A stretch of DNA of 6,131 nucleotides from a bacterium (lineage in GTDB: Bacteria > CG2-30-53-67 > CG2-30-70-394). The position numbers and the translations under genes are program-made. Each line of letters starts with the position of its first letter. Position 1 is the stretch's first letter. The notes beneath the pieces were generated by a model that saw only the letters and a list, made by a program, of their open reading frames with translations, was not told the DNA's origin and did no database searches. Where the stretch lies: NCBI GenBank assembly GCA_024278555.1, contig JAJRSX010000173.1, positions 1 through 6,131 of the forward strand. The letters run 5' to 3'. Shown one piece after another: positions 1 to 5,764 of the stretch.

Positions 1-744
1 CAGGCGCCACAGGGGGGTGTCCGGGCCGACGCTGCCGCGGTCCTGGGTGAGCTGGATGGGGTAGCCGAGGCTGCGGGCGAGGAGCTCGCTCTGTCGCGTG
101 TATTCGCCGTACGGGGCGGCGTAGGCGGTGGGGGCGGCACCGAGGTGGCGTTTGAGGAGGTCCGCGGCGGTGGTGAGGTCGTCACGCAGGTGGTTCTCCC
201 ACGCCGTGTCTCCTATCAGGTGGCGGTGGCGGTGGCCGTGGTTGCCGATCTCCACGCCGGGCTGACGGGCGAGCTCGGCGAGCTGCTCCCACGACATGAA
301 GTCGGGGTAGGAGCGCTCCGGGGCCTCGGTGTAGACGAAGAGGGTGTAGGGGTAGCCGCGAGCGGCGAGGATCGGCGCGGCGTTCTCGTAGATCGACCGG
401 TAGGTGTCGTCGAAGGTGATCACCACGCCCTTCGGCGGCGGTGTCTGACCGGCTGCCAGTGCCCTGGTTAGCTCGCTGAGGGGGATGACGCGCAGGTGGT
501 GGTCGGCGATCCACGCCATCTGGGCGCGGAAGGCGGCGGCGGAGATCGAGGTGGATGGATGCGCCGCCTCCCCGACCCGGTGGTAGAGGAGGATCGTGCA
601 GTAGTCGCCGCCCTCTGCCGCGCGGCCGGGGGCGGCGAGGAGGAGCCCGACGAGCGCCACACGGAGTATCGCCGCCGCCCTCCTGCGTCGCCGGCGGCCA
701 CCCGCCCGCCGCGAGAAGGCCGGAGCTGGCGTGGCGCTGCTCAC
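1..744 (-). CDS. Exported polysaccharide deacetylase (NodB-homology domain), 3' end cut by window edge
   Basis: This is a putative metal-dependent deacetylase that removes acetyl groups from N-acetylated glycans outside the cytoplasm. The frame is open for 248 codons from a GTG at 744 to the left edge, so the C-terminus is missing. NodB-type motifs appear in order: an LLYHRV entry motif (about 52-57), TFDDTY (110-115, D112 and D113 as catalytic base and metal ligand), NHGHRHRHL (168-176, H169 and H173 fitting the HxxxH metal motif) and APYGEY (210-215). This layout recalls the PgaB/IcaB branch, but the exact subfamily is uncertain. The N-terminus has an Arg-rich stretch (12-22), a hydrophobic core (about 29-39) and a likely signal cleavage near residue 43. 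The start overlaps the TGA of the upstream glucosaminidase as GTGA, with GGAG two bases before the GTG, which favours translational coupling. The family call is firm; the substrate (peptidoglycan, poly-GlcNAc or other) is not shown. Confidence 0.9.
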   Translation of the reverse strand, partial: MSSATPAPAFSRRAGGRRRRRRAAAILRVALVGLLLAAPGRAAEGGDYCTILLYHRVGEAAHPSTSISAAAFRAQMAWIADHHLRVIPLSELTRALAAGQTPPPKGVVITFDDTYRSIYENAAPILAARGYPYTLFVYTEAPERSYPDFMSWEQLAELARQPGVEIGNHGHRHRHLIGDTAWENHLRDDLTTAADLLKRHLGAAPTAYAAPYGEYTRQSELLARSLGYPIQLTQDRGSVGPDTPLWRL

Positions 745-1586
745 CGCTCCGGGGGGAGGGTGGCCGCGGCGAGGGTGATCTCCGCCGTCGGCTCCAGCCG
801 GTTGTGGCGGATGATCCGGCGGATCTCCGTCACGTACGCCTCACCACGCTGGGAGTAGGCGCGCAGCCCCGCCGCCAGGGTCGTGCCGGTCACCGGCCGG
901 CCCTCGGCGCGTAGCCGCGCCCGCAGCCGCCGCAGGGAGCGGTAGGCGCGGTGGGTGTTGATGTTGCGCAGGTAGCTGCGGACCGAGTGGGCGGCGGAGC
1001 GGTAGGCGGCGAGGCGGTAGTGGGCGTTCGGGGCGGCGTCGCGCGGCGCCAGCCCCGGGGTGTCGCCGGTCACCCACTGGCCGAAGAGGTTGTTTCCCTC
1101 GTGGACAAAACGCGACGTCCCCCAGCCCGACTCCATGGCCGCCTGGGCGAGGACCAGGGAGGAGGGGAGGGTGTCGACGCGCAGGAGGAGCTCCGCCACC
1201 GTCGCCGGCGAAACCGGACCGGTGGCCGGTGGACGGAGGTGGGTCGGCAGCCGGTACTCGCGTGACAGTGCCGTGAGGAAGCGCCGCTCGCGCGCGAAGA
1301 GGCGGCCGGCGGCGAGCATCTCCCGCCGGCTGATCAACCAGCGGCGCTGCTCCGCGACCCGCTGGTTTTCCGCCTCGACCACCGGGATCAAGGCGTCGAG
1401 GAAGCGCTGCTTGCGCTCGGGGATCGAGGTGACGCGGGCGAGGTCACGGGGGAAGGGGTCGAACTGCCGGGTCGCCGTGCCCGTCACCGTCGACCGCGAC
1501 GGGCCGATGCCGACACCCACCGCCACCCCGGCGAGGAGGGTGAAGACGGCGGCCGCGAGGAGGCGAGCTGGGGAGAGGAGGGGCAT
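741..1586 (-). CDS. Bax-like exported glucosaminidase (peptidoglycan hydrolase family)
   Basis: This 281-residue protein resembles the Bax/FlgJ-type glucosaminidases, which cleave beta-1,4 bonds next to N-acetylglucosamine in peptidoglycan-like glycans. The diagnostic stretch is the run from LPSSLVLAQAAMESGWGTSRF (about 140-160) to EGNNLFGQW (163-171); E152 in AAMESGWG is the expected catalytic acid. A conserved AYRSAAHSVRSYLRNIN segment (194-210) and AYSQRGEAYV (243-252) follow, as in Bax. Residues 8-29 are hydrophobic and fit a signal peptide or N-terminal anchor, so it should act in the periplasm. The length is close to E. coli Bax (about 274). I chose the ATG at 1586 because it puts the hydrophobic segment at the N-terminus. 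An in-frame GTG at 1661 (overlapping the regulator stop as TAGTG) would add 25 polar residues and cannot be excluded, since neither start has a well-spaced Shine-Dalgarno sequence. The gene sits 74 bp after the response regulator and overlaps the deacetylase by 4 bp. Confidence 0.9.
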   Translation of the reverse strand: MPLLSPARLLAAAVFTLLAGVAVGVGIGPSRSTVTGTATRQFDPFPRDLARVTSIPERKQRFLDALIPVVEAENQRVAEQRRWLISRREMLAAGRLFARERRFLTALSREYRLPTHLRPPATGPVSPATVAELLLRVDTLPSSLVLAQAAMESGWGTSRFVHEGNNLFGQWVTGDTPGLAPRDAAPNAHYRLAAYRSAAHSVRSYLRNINTHRAYRSLRRLRARLRAEGRPVTGTTLAAGLRAYSQRGEAYVTEIRRIIRHNRLEPTAEITLAAATLPPER

Positions 1587-1660
1587 GGAAAATGAGCCAT
1601 GGAGGCGGATCCGTCCCTCATCGGCAGCGGCGCCGGAGGGGCGAGCCTCGCCCGAGACCA

Positions 1661-2338
1661 CTACTCCGGGAGACGCAGGACGTACCCGGCGCCGCGCACC
1701 GTATGGATCAGCGGCGGGTCGAATCCCTTATCAACCTTCTTCCGGAGGTAATTCACGTAAACGTCAACGACATTGGTAAAAGACTCCTCCGTTCCACCCC
1801 ACACATGCTCCGTGAGGCGGGCCCGGGAGAGGACCTTTCCTGGGTTCTGCATGAAGTGAAGCAGGAGGCCGTACTCCTTCGCGGTGAGCTTGATCTCCTG
1901 GCCGGCGCGGCTGACCTGACGGCTCACCGGGTCGAGGGTGAGGTCGGCGATGGTCAGGGGCGCGGTGGCTTGGATGGACTGACTCCTCCGCATGAGAGCC
2001 TGGATGCGCGCCAGGAGTTCATCAAAAGAGAAGGGTTTTGGGAGGTAGTCGTCCGCCCCCGCCTCCAGACCGCGTACCCGATCGTCCACCTCCCCCAGGG
2101 CGGTGAGCATGATCACCGGTACCGTGTTGCCGCTGCCGCGCAGCTCCGCGAGGACCGCGAAGCCGTCCTTCTTGGGCAGCATCACGTCGAGGATCACCAC
2201 GTCGAACTCCCCTTCGCCCGCCTCGAAGGCGCCCTCCTCACCGTCGGCCGCCACCACCACCTGGTACCCCTCCTCGGTAAGACCGCGGCGGATGAACTCC
2301 GAGACCTTCAGCTCGTCTTCAATGAGGAGGATGCGCAT
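1661..2338 (-). CDS. OmpR/PhoB-family two-component response regulator
   Basis: This is a 225-residue DNA-binding response regulator. The receiver domain (about 1-115) has the acidic pair E7/D8, the phospho-acceptor D51 in VILDVMLP, T79 in MLTA and K101 in LPKPF, so all phosphotransfer residues are present. The C-terminal winged-helix domain (about 130-225) has LTAKEYGLL, the VVDVYVNYLRKKVD recognition-helix region and the terminal HTVRGAGYVLR typical of OmpR/PhoB proteins. It resembles the CusR/heavy-metal regulator branch, but the signal cannot be named from sequence. The start at 2338 is well supported: MRILLIEDE is the usual family beginning, and GGGAGGGAG lies 7 bases upstream. An extension back to 2593 would translate repeat DNA and is unlikely. 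No histidine kinase flanks it. The next genes downstream are the glucosaminidase and deacetylase, probably one operon and possibly its targets; that role is inferred from context only. Confidence 0.95.
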   Translation of the reverse strand: MRILLIEDELKVSEFIRRGLTEEGYQVVVAADGEEGAFEAGEGEFDVVILDVMLPKKDGFAVLAELRGSGNTVPVIMLTALGEVDDRVRGLEAGADDYLPKPFSFDELLARIQALMRRSQSIQATAPLTIADLTLDPVSRQVSRAGQEIKLTAKEYGLLLHFMQNPGKVLSRARLTEHVWGGTEESFTNVVDVYVNYLRKKVDKGFDPPLIHTVRGAGYVLRLPE

Positions 2339-2345
2339 GGGGGTT

Positions 2346-2354
2346 CTCCCTCCC
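2346..2354 (-). promoter_or_regulatory. Shine-Dalgarno sequence of the response regulator
   Basis: On the minus strand this reads GGGAGGGAG, ending 7 bases before the ATG at 2338. It is the clearest ribosome-binding site in the window and decides the start of the regulator against the longer reading frame that opens at 2593. Confidence 0.8.
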
Positions 2355-2436
2355 GACGGCGAGAGGCCGCGGATTGTCCCGCGGCGGGCGGCGGTGGGGA
2401 AGGGGGGGGAGGTGCCCGTAATCGTCGGGAGGGGCC

Positions 2437-2463
2437 TCACGCGAAGACGCGGAAATGCAGAGG
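2437..2463. repeat. CGCGAAGACGC-type dispersed repeat, copy A
   Basis: The plus strand reads TCACGCGAAGACGCGGAAA and continues to GCAGAGG. It shares TCAC(C)GCGAAGACGC with copy B at 2524-2554 and 15 of 17 bases with the stretch at 2691-2707. From memory, short elements of this CGCGAAGACGC style recur between genes in many proteobacterial genomes; I cannot test copy number here. Confidence 0.6.
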
Positions 2464-2490
2464 TCGTATCCCGATCCACGGACGGCGAGG

Positions 2491-2504
2491 TGCACAACCG
2501 TGCA
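2491..2504. promoter_or_regulatory. TGCAC-N4-GTGCA dyad upstream of the response regulator
   Basis: A perfect 5-bp inverted repeat with a 4-base centre (TGCAC AACC GTGCA) lies about 155 bp upstream of the regulator start. It could be an operator half-site pair or a small hairpin. A 5-bp match of this kind arises easily by chance in GC-rich DNA, so this is only a candidate. Confidence 0.25.
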
Positions 2505-2523
2505 GGCCTGAAAGACGCATGAC

Positions 2524-2554
2524 TCACCGCGAAGACGCAAAGGGCGCGAAGAGG
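2524..2554. repeat. CGCGAAGACGC-type dispersed repeat, copy B
   Basis: The plus strand begins TCACCGCGAAGACGCAAAG and ends GGCGCGAAGAGG. It contains two CGCGAAG cores and is the most complete copy in the window. It has the same orientation as copies A and C. It does not continue any gene and probably belongs to a family of short intergenic repeats. Confidence 0.65.
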
Positions 2555-2599
2555 GTCAGCAGAAATACCCCTGAGCGTTCCGTCATCTTTCACACCACT

Positions 2600-2686
2600 G
2601 GAACACGAAAACGCGAAAGAGGAAAAGCACGAAAGACAACCGATTGAATTCTTTCCTGTTTTGAACGTTTCGTGCTTTCGTGTTCC
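2600..2686. repeat. Nested inverted repeat built from CACGAAA units
   Basis: The outer arms GGAACACGAAA (2600-2610) and TTTCGTGTTCC (2676-2686) are perfect 11-bp complements. Nested inside, AAAGCACGAAA (2624-2634) and TTTCGTGCTTT (2668-2678) are also perfect 11-bp complements. The two right arms overlap by three bases. RNA from either strand could fold into a long imperfect hairpin. In the direction of trkH transcription it follows the trkH copy 1 stop by about 85 bases, so it may stabilise or end that transcript, although there is no T-run. It could equally be the remnant of a mobile palindromic repeat. Confidence 0.75.
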
Positions 2687-2690
2687 CTCC

Positions 2691-2707
2691 CACGCGAAGC
2701 CTCGGAA
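2691..2707. repeat. CGCGAAG-type repeat, copy C (degenerate)
   Basis: CACGCGAAGCCTCGGAA matches 15 of 17 bases of copy A (CACGCGAAGACGCGGAA at 2438-2454) in the same orientation. It directly abuts the inverted repeat ending at 2686. Confidence 0.45.
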
Positions 2708-2771
2708 GCACCGGATATCTCGACAGCCATTATCTTCGCCGATCCTCAGAGGGAGCGACCTCCATGCCGGT

Positions 2772-4220
2772 CTACCGCTTCCAGTAGTCTGGCAAGAGGA
2801 GCACCAGCACCGTGTACAGCTCCAGGCGGCCGAGGAGCATGCAGAACGACAGGACCCACTTGGCGGCGGCGGGGAGGGGGGCGAAGGTCTCGGTAGGGCC
2901 GACGACGCCGAGCCCGGGGCCGACGTTGTTCAGGGAGGTAATCACCGCGGTGGTGGCGGTGATCAGGTCAAGTCCGAGGCCGGCGAGGGCGATGGAGGCG
3001 ACGGTGAAGACCACCAGGTAGAGAAAGAAGAAGCCCCAGATCGCGTAGATGATCTCCGGTGCCACGGTGTGGCCGGAGAGGCGAACGCGGGTGACAGCAT
3101 GGGGATGGACCATCAGCCGGAGCTGCTGGAACCCCTGTTTGAAGAGGAGGACGACCCGGACGCTCTTCATCCCGCCGCTGGTGGAGCCGGCCATGGCGCC
3201 GGTAAACATCACGGTGAGGAGGATCGCCTGCAGGAGGAAGGGCCACCCCTCGAAGTCGTTGGTCCCGAAGCCGGTGGTGGTGATCACCGAGACCACCTGG
3301 AAGACGCCGTAGCGCGCGGCATCAAACCAGTCGTGATCGGTGGCGAGGCGCAGGATCACCACCGTGAGGAGGCAGGCGGTGGCCAGGAGGAGGGCAAAAA
3401 ACTTCAGCTCCGACTCGCGCGTGAGGGTGCGCCACCGCCCGGAAAGGAGGCGGAAATAGAGGACGAAGTTGATCCCGCCGGCGAGCATGAAGAGGGTGAC
3501 CACCCAGTCCACCGCCGCCGACTGGTAGAAACCCACGGAGGCGTCGTGGGTGGAGAAGCCACCGGTGGAGAGGGTGGTGAAGCTGTGGCACAGGGCGTCG
3601 AAGGGGGAGAGGCCGAGCCCCATGAGAATGAACGCCTCCGAGAGGGTGAAAAAGAGGTAGATCCCCCACAGGCGCGCCGCGGTGTCGCGCACCCGCGGGC
3701 GGATCTTGTCCGCCACCGGCCCCGGGGTCTCCGCCTTGAAGAGCTGCATGCCGCCGACGCCGAGGAGTGGCAGGATGGCGATGGAGAGAAGGATCATCCC
3801 CATGCCGCCGAGCCACTGGGAGATTGAACGCCACAGGAGGATCGCGTGTGGCATGGCATCGAGGCCGGAAAAGACCGTTGAGCCGGTGGTGGTGAAGCCG
3901 CTCATCGCCTCGAAGAAGGCGTCGGTGACCGAGTCGCTGATACCGCAGAAGAGGTAGGGAAGCGCCCCGAGGGCGGCGGCCAGGAGCCAGGTGAGGGTGA
4001 CGATGAGGAACCCCTCGCGGTGGGAGATCTCCCGTACCTCCTTCGGGGTGGTGACCAGGAGGATCACGCCGAGGCCGAGGGCGCACGCAGAGGAGATCCC
4101 CAGCCCCTTCGCAGAGGGGTCGCCGGTGAGGCAGCCGAGGGCCCACGGCACCGCTATCGCCAGCCCGAAGAAAGCCGACATGACGCCGAGGATGCGAAAG
4201 ATGGTGGCGAATTGGAGCAT
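2772..4220 (-). CDS. trkH: TrkH-family potassium uptake protein, copy 1 (downstream)
   Basis: This is the integral-membrane K+-translocating subunit of the Trk system, expected to work with the cytoplasmic TrkA ring. It has 482 residues, the usual TrkH length (E. coli about 483). All four pore loops of the M1-P-M2 repeats are visible: SGFTTTGST (107-115), TTLSTGGFSTHD (215-226), ITTTGFGTND (313-322) and SLNNVGPGLG (429-438). The intramembrane gate segment GAMAGSTSGG is at 341-350. The conserved arginine of the last repeat is R465 in LLGRLELYT, matching the pore arginine known from TrkH structures. The N-terminus (FRILGVMSAFFG) and C-terminus (LLLPDYWKR) are family-typical, so the gene looks intact. 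It follows trkH copy 2 by 87 bp and probably shares its transcript. No recognisable Shine-Dalgarno sequence precedes the ATG. It keeps the more canonical pore loops of the two copies. Confidence 0.97.
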   Translation of the reverse strand: MLQFATIFRILGVMSAFFGLAIAVPWALGCLTGDPSAKGLGISSACALGLGVILLVTTPKEVREISHREGFLIVTLTWLLAAALGALPYLFCGISDSVTDAFFEAMSGFTTTGSTVFSGLDAMPHAILLWRSISQWLGGMGMILLSIAILPLLGVGGMQLFKAETPGPVADKIRPRVRDTAARLWGIYLFFTLSEAFILMGLGLSPFDALCHSFTTLSTGGFSTHDASVGFYQSAAVDWVVTLFMLAGGINFVLYFRLLSGRWRTLTRESELKFFALLLATACLLTVVILRLATDHDWFDAARYGVFQVVSVITTTGFGTNDFEGWPFLLQAILLTVMFTGAMAGSTSGGMKSVRVVLLFKQGFQQLRLMVHPHAVTRVRLSGHTVAPEIIYAIWGFFFLYLVVFTVASIALAGLGLDLITATTAVITSLNNVGPGLGVVGPTETFAPLPAAAKWVLSFCMLLGRLELYTVLVLLLPDYWKR

Positions 4221-4249
4221 CGAATGGTGGATCGGTGCCTGTCGGAACC

Positions 4250-4284
4250 GGGCACGATCGACCCCGAGACCACGGGTCGTGCCC
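4250..4284 (-). other. Hairpin in the trkH-trkH intergenic gap
   Basis: GGGCACGA (4250-4257) and TCGTGCCC (4277-4284) form a perfect 8-bp stem around a 19-base loop in the 87-bp gap between the two trkH genes. No T-run follows in the direction of transcription, so it is not a standard terminator. A competing 5-bp pairing exists between GTGCC (4235-4239) and GGCAC (4251-4255), which uses the same arm. RNA processing, stability or attenuation between the paralogs is possible, but nothing in the sequence proves it. Confidence 0.4.
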
Positions 4285-4307
4285 CCTCTCTCGTTACCTA
4301 CTGCCTG

Positions 4308-5756
4308 CTACTTCCGCCAGTACTCCGGCAAGAAGAGCACCAATACCGTGTATAACTCCAGTCGTCCGAGGAGCATGCACAAGGAGAGAATCCACTTGGC
4401 GGTGGCGGGCAGGGCCTCGAAGGTGTGCGACGGGCCGACCGCGCCCAGCCCCGGGCCGCAGTTGCCCATGGCGGTAATCACCGCGGTGACGGCGCTCACC
4501 AGGTCCATGTGGAGGGCAGCGAGGGCGAGGGAGGCGAGGGCGAGGACCGCCAGATAGAGAAAGAAGAAGCCCCAGATGGCGTGCAGGATCTCCGGTGCCA
4601 CGGTGCGGCCGGAGAGGCGCACCCGGGTCACCGCGTGCGGGTGGACCATCTGCCGAAGCTGCTGGAACCCCTGCTTGAAGAGAAGCAGGACACGCACGTC
4701 CTTCATGGCGCCGCTGGTCGAGCCCGCCATGGCGCCGGAGACCATGAGGAGCATCAGGATCCCCTGCGGCAGGTGCGGCCAGGTGGCGTAGTCGGCGGTG
4801 GCGAAGCCGGTGGTGGTGATGCAGGTCGCCACCTGGAAGACGCCGTAGCGGATCGCCTCGCCCCAGTGGGGGTAGTGGGTGGCGTGGATGGAGAGGATCG
4901 TGGCGGTGCAGGCGGAGAGAAAGAGGAGGGCGAAAAATTTCAGCTCGGACTCGCGCGGGATGGTCCACCATCGCCCGGAGAGGAGGCGGAAGTAGAGGAC
5001 GAAGTTGATGCCGCCGGCGAGCATGAAGCAGGTGACGATGGTGTCCACCGCGGCGGAGTGAAAGTAGGCGATGGAGGCGTCGTGGGTGGAGAAGCCGCCA
5101 CCGGGAAGGGTCGTCAGGCTGTGGCACAAGGCATCGTAAAAGGGGACGCCGGCGACCATCAGGCAGAAGGTCTCGACCACGGTGAAGAAGGTGTAGATGC
5201 CCCACAGGCGGGCGGCGGTGTCGCGCACCCGCGGGCGGATCTTGTCCGCCACCGGCCCCGGCGTCTCCGCCTTGAAGAGCTGCATGCCGCCGACACCGAG
5301 GAGCGGCAGGATGGCGATGGAGAGAAGGATCATCCCCATGCCGCCGAGCCACTGGGTGATCGCGCGCCACAGGAGGATCGCCCGCGGCATCGAGTCGAGC
5401 CCCGAGAAGATGGTAGAGCCGGTGGTGGTGAAGCCGCTCATCGCCTCGAAGAAGGCGTCGGTGACCGATTCGGTGAGGCCGCAGAAGAGGTAGGGGAGCG
5501 CCCCGAGGGTGGCGGCCAGGAGCCACGTGAGGGTGACGATGAGGAACCCCTCGCGGTGGGAGACCTCGCGCGCCTCCTTCGGGGTGGTGGCCAGGAGGAT
5601 GAGGGCGAGGCCGAGGGCGCACGCCGCGGCGATCCCGAGGCCGGTGGCCGACGGGTCGCCGGTGAGGTGGCCGAAGGCCCACGGCACCGCCATCGCCACC
5701 CCGAAGAAGGCAGACATGACCCCGAGGATGCGAAAGACGGTGGCGAACTGGAGCAT
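4308..5756 (-). CDS. trkH: TrkH-family potassium uptake protein, copy 2 (adjacent to trkA)
   Basis: This is a second full-length 482-residue TrkH, aligning with copy 1 without gaps; my hand count gives about 366 identical positions (76%). Pore loop 1 is identical (SGFTTTGST, 107-115). Loop 2 reads TTLPGGGFSTHD (215-226), with P218-G219 replacing S218-T219. Loop 3 reads ITTTGFATAD (313-322) and loop 4 MGNCGPGLG (430-438). The gate segment is GAMAGSTSGA (341-350, A350 for G). R465 is kept. The residues around 281-300 and 321-340 diverge most. It lies 200 bp from the restored trkA stop and is the first trkH after trkA, so it probably receives TrkA control. The upstream sequence is CT-rich on the coding strand, with no Shine-Dalgarno sequence before the ATG. 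The differences suggest altered ion selectivity, affinity or gating rather than loss of function, since no disruption is seen. Confidence 0.97.
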   Translation of the reverse strand: MLQFATVFRILGVMSAFFGVAMAVPWAFGHLTGDPSATGLGIAAACALGLALILLATTPKEAREVSHREGFLIVTLTWLLAATLGALPYLFCGLTESVTDAFFEAMSGFTTTGSTIFSGLDSMPRAILLWRAITQWLGGMGMILLSIAILPLLGVGGMQLFKAETPGPVADKIRPRVRDTAARLWGIYTFFTVVETFCLMVAGVPFYDALCHSLTTLPGGGFSTHDASIAYFHSAAVDTIVTCFMLAGGINFVLYFRLLSGRWWTIPRESELKFFALLFLSACTATILSIHATHYPHWGEAIRYGVFQVATCITTTGFATADYATWPHLPQGILMLLMVSGAMAGSTSGAMKDVRVLLLFKQGFQQLRQMVHPHAVTRVRLSGRTVAPEILHAIWGFFFLYLAVLALASLALAALHMDLVSAVTAVITAMGNCGPGLGAVGPSHTFEALPATAKWILSLCMLLGRLELYTVLVLFLPEYWRK

Positions 5757-5764
5757 GGGAGGCA

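Larger units (their letters stand above)
2339..2771. other. 433-bp gene-free region between trkH copy 1 and the response regulator
   Basis: No credible coding sequence is present. The region holds three copies of a CGCGAAG-type repeat, a long interrupted inverted repeat, a short TGCAC dyad and the Shine-Dalgarno sequence of the response regulator. The 2600-2720 part is visibly more AT-rich than the flanking genes. A promoter for the regulator operon should lie here, but I see no convincing -35/-10 pair. No classical hairpin plus T-run terminator for trkH copy 1 is evident; the inverted repeat at 2600-2686 is the only sizeable structure able to end its transcript. Confidence 0.75.

Noticed and set aside
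1639-1653. GGGCGAG-C-CTCGCCC dyad between regulator and glucosaminidase as a terminator
   Set aside because: The stem is perfect (7 bp), but the loop is a single base and no T-run follows, so it is not a convincing terminator and may be chance in GC-rich DNA.
2339-2593. 85-residue N-terminal extension of the response regulator
   Set aside because: It translates the repeat region, the family start MRILLIEDE is at 2338, and a well-spaced Shine-Dalgarno sequence precedes that ATG.
1592-2647. 351-codon plus-strand frame antisense to the response regulator
   Set aside because: It covers the regulator on the opposite strand and runs into repeat DNA, with no recognisable domain.
2600-2686. Insertion-sequence ends
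   Set aside because: The arms enclose only 65 bases with no transposase, and no flanking duplication is visible; it fits a short palindromic repeat better.
2661-3827. Long plus-strand open frame rich in Gly, Glu and His, antisense to trkH copy 1
   Set aside because: It lies opposite a certain TrkH gene, and its low-complexity composition is the complement of GC-rich membrane-protein codons. No domain is recognisable.
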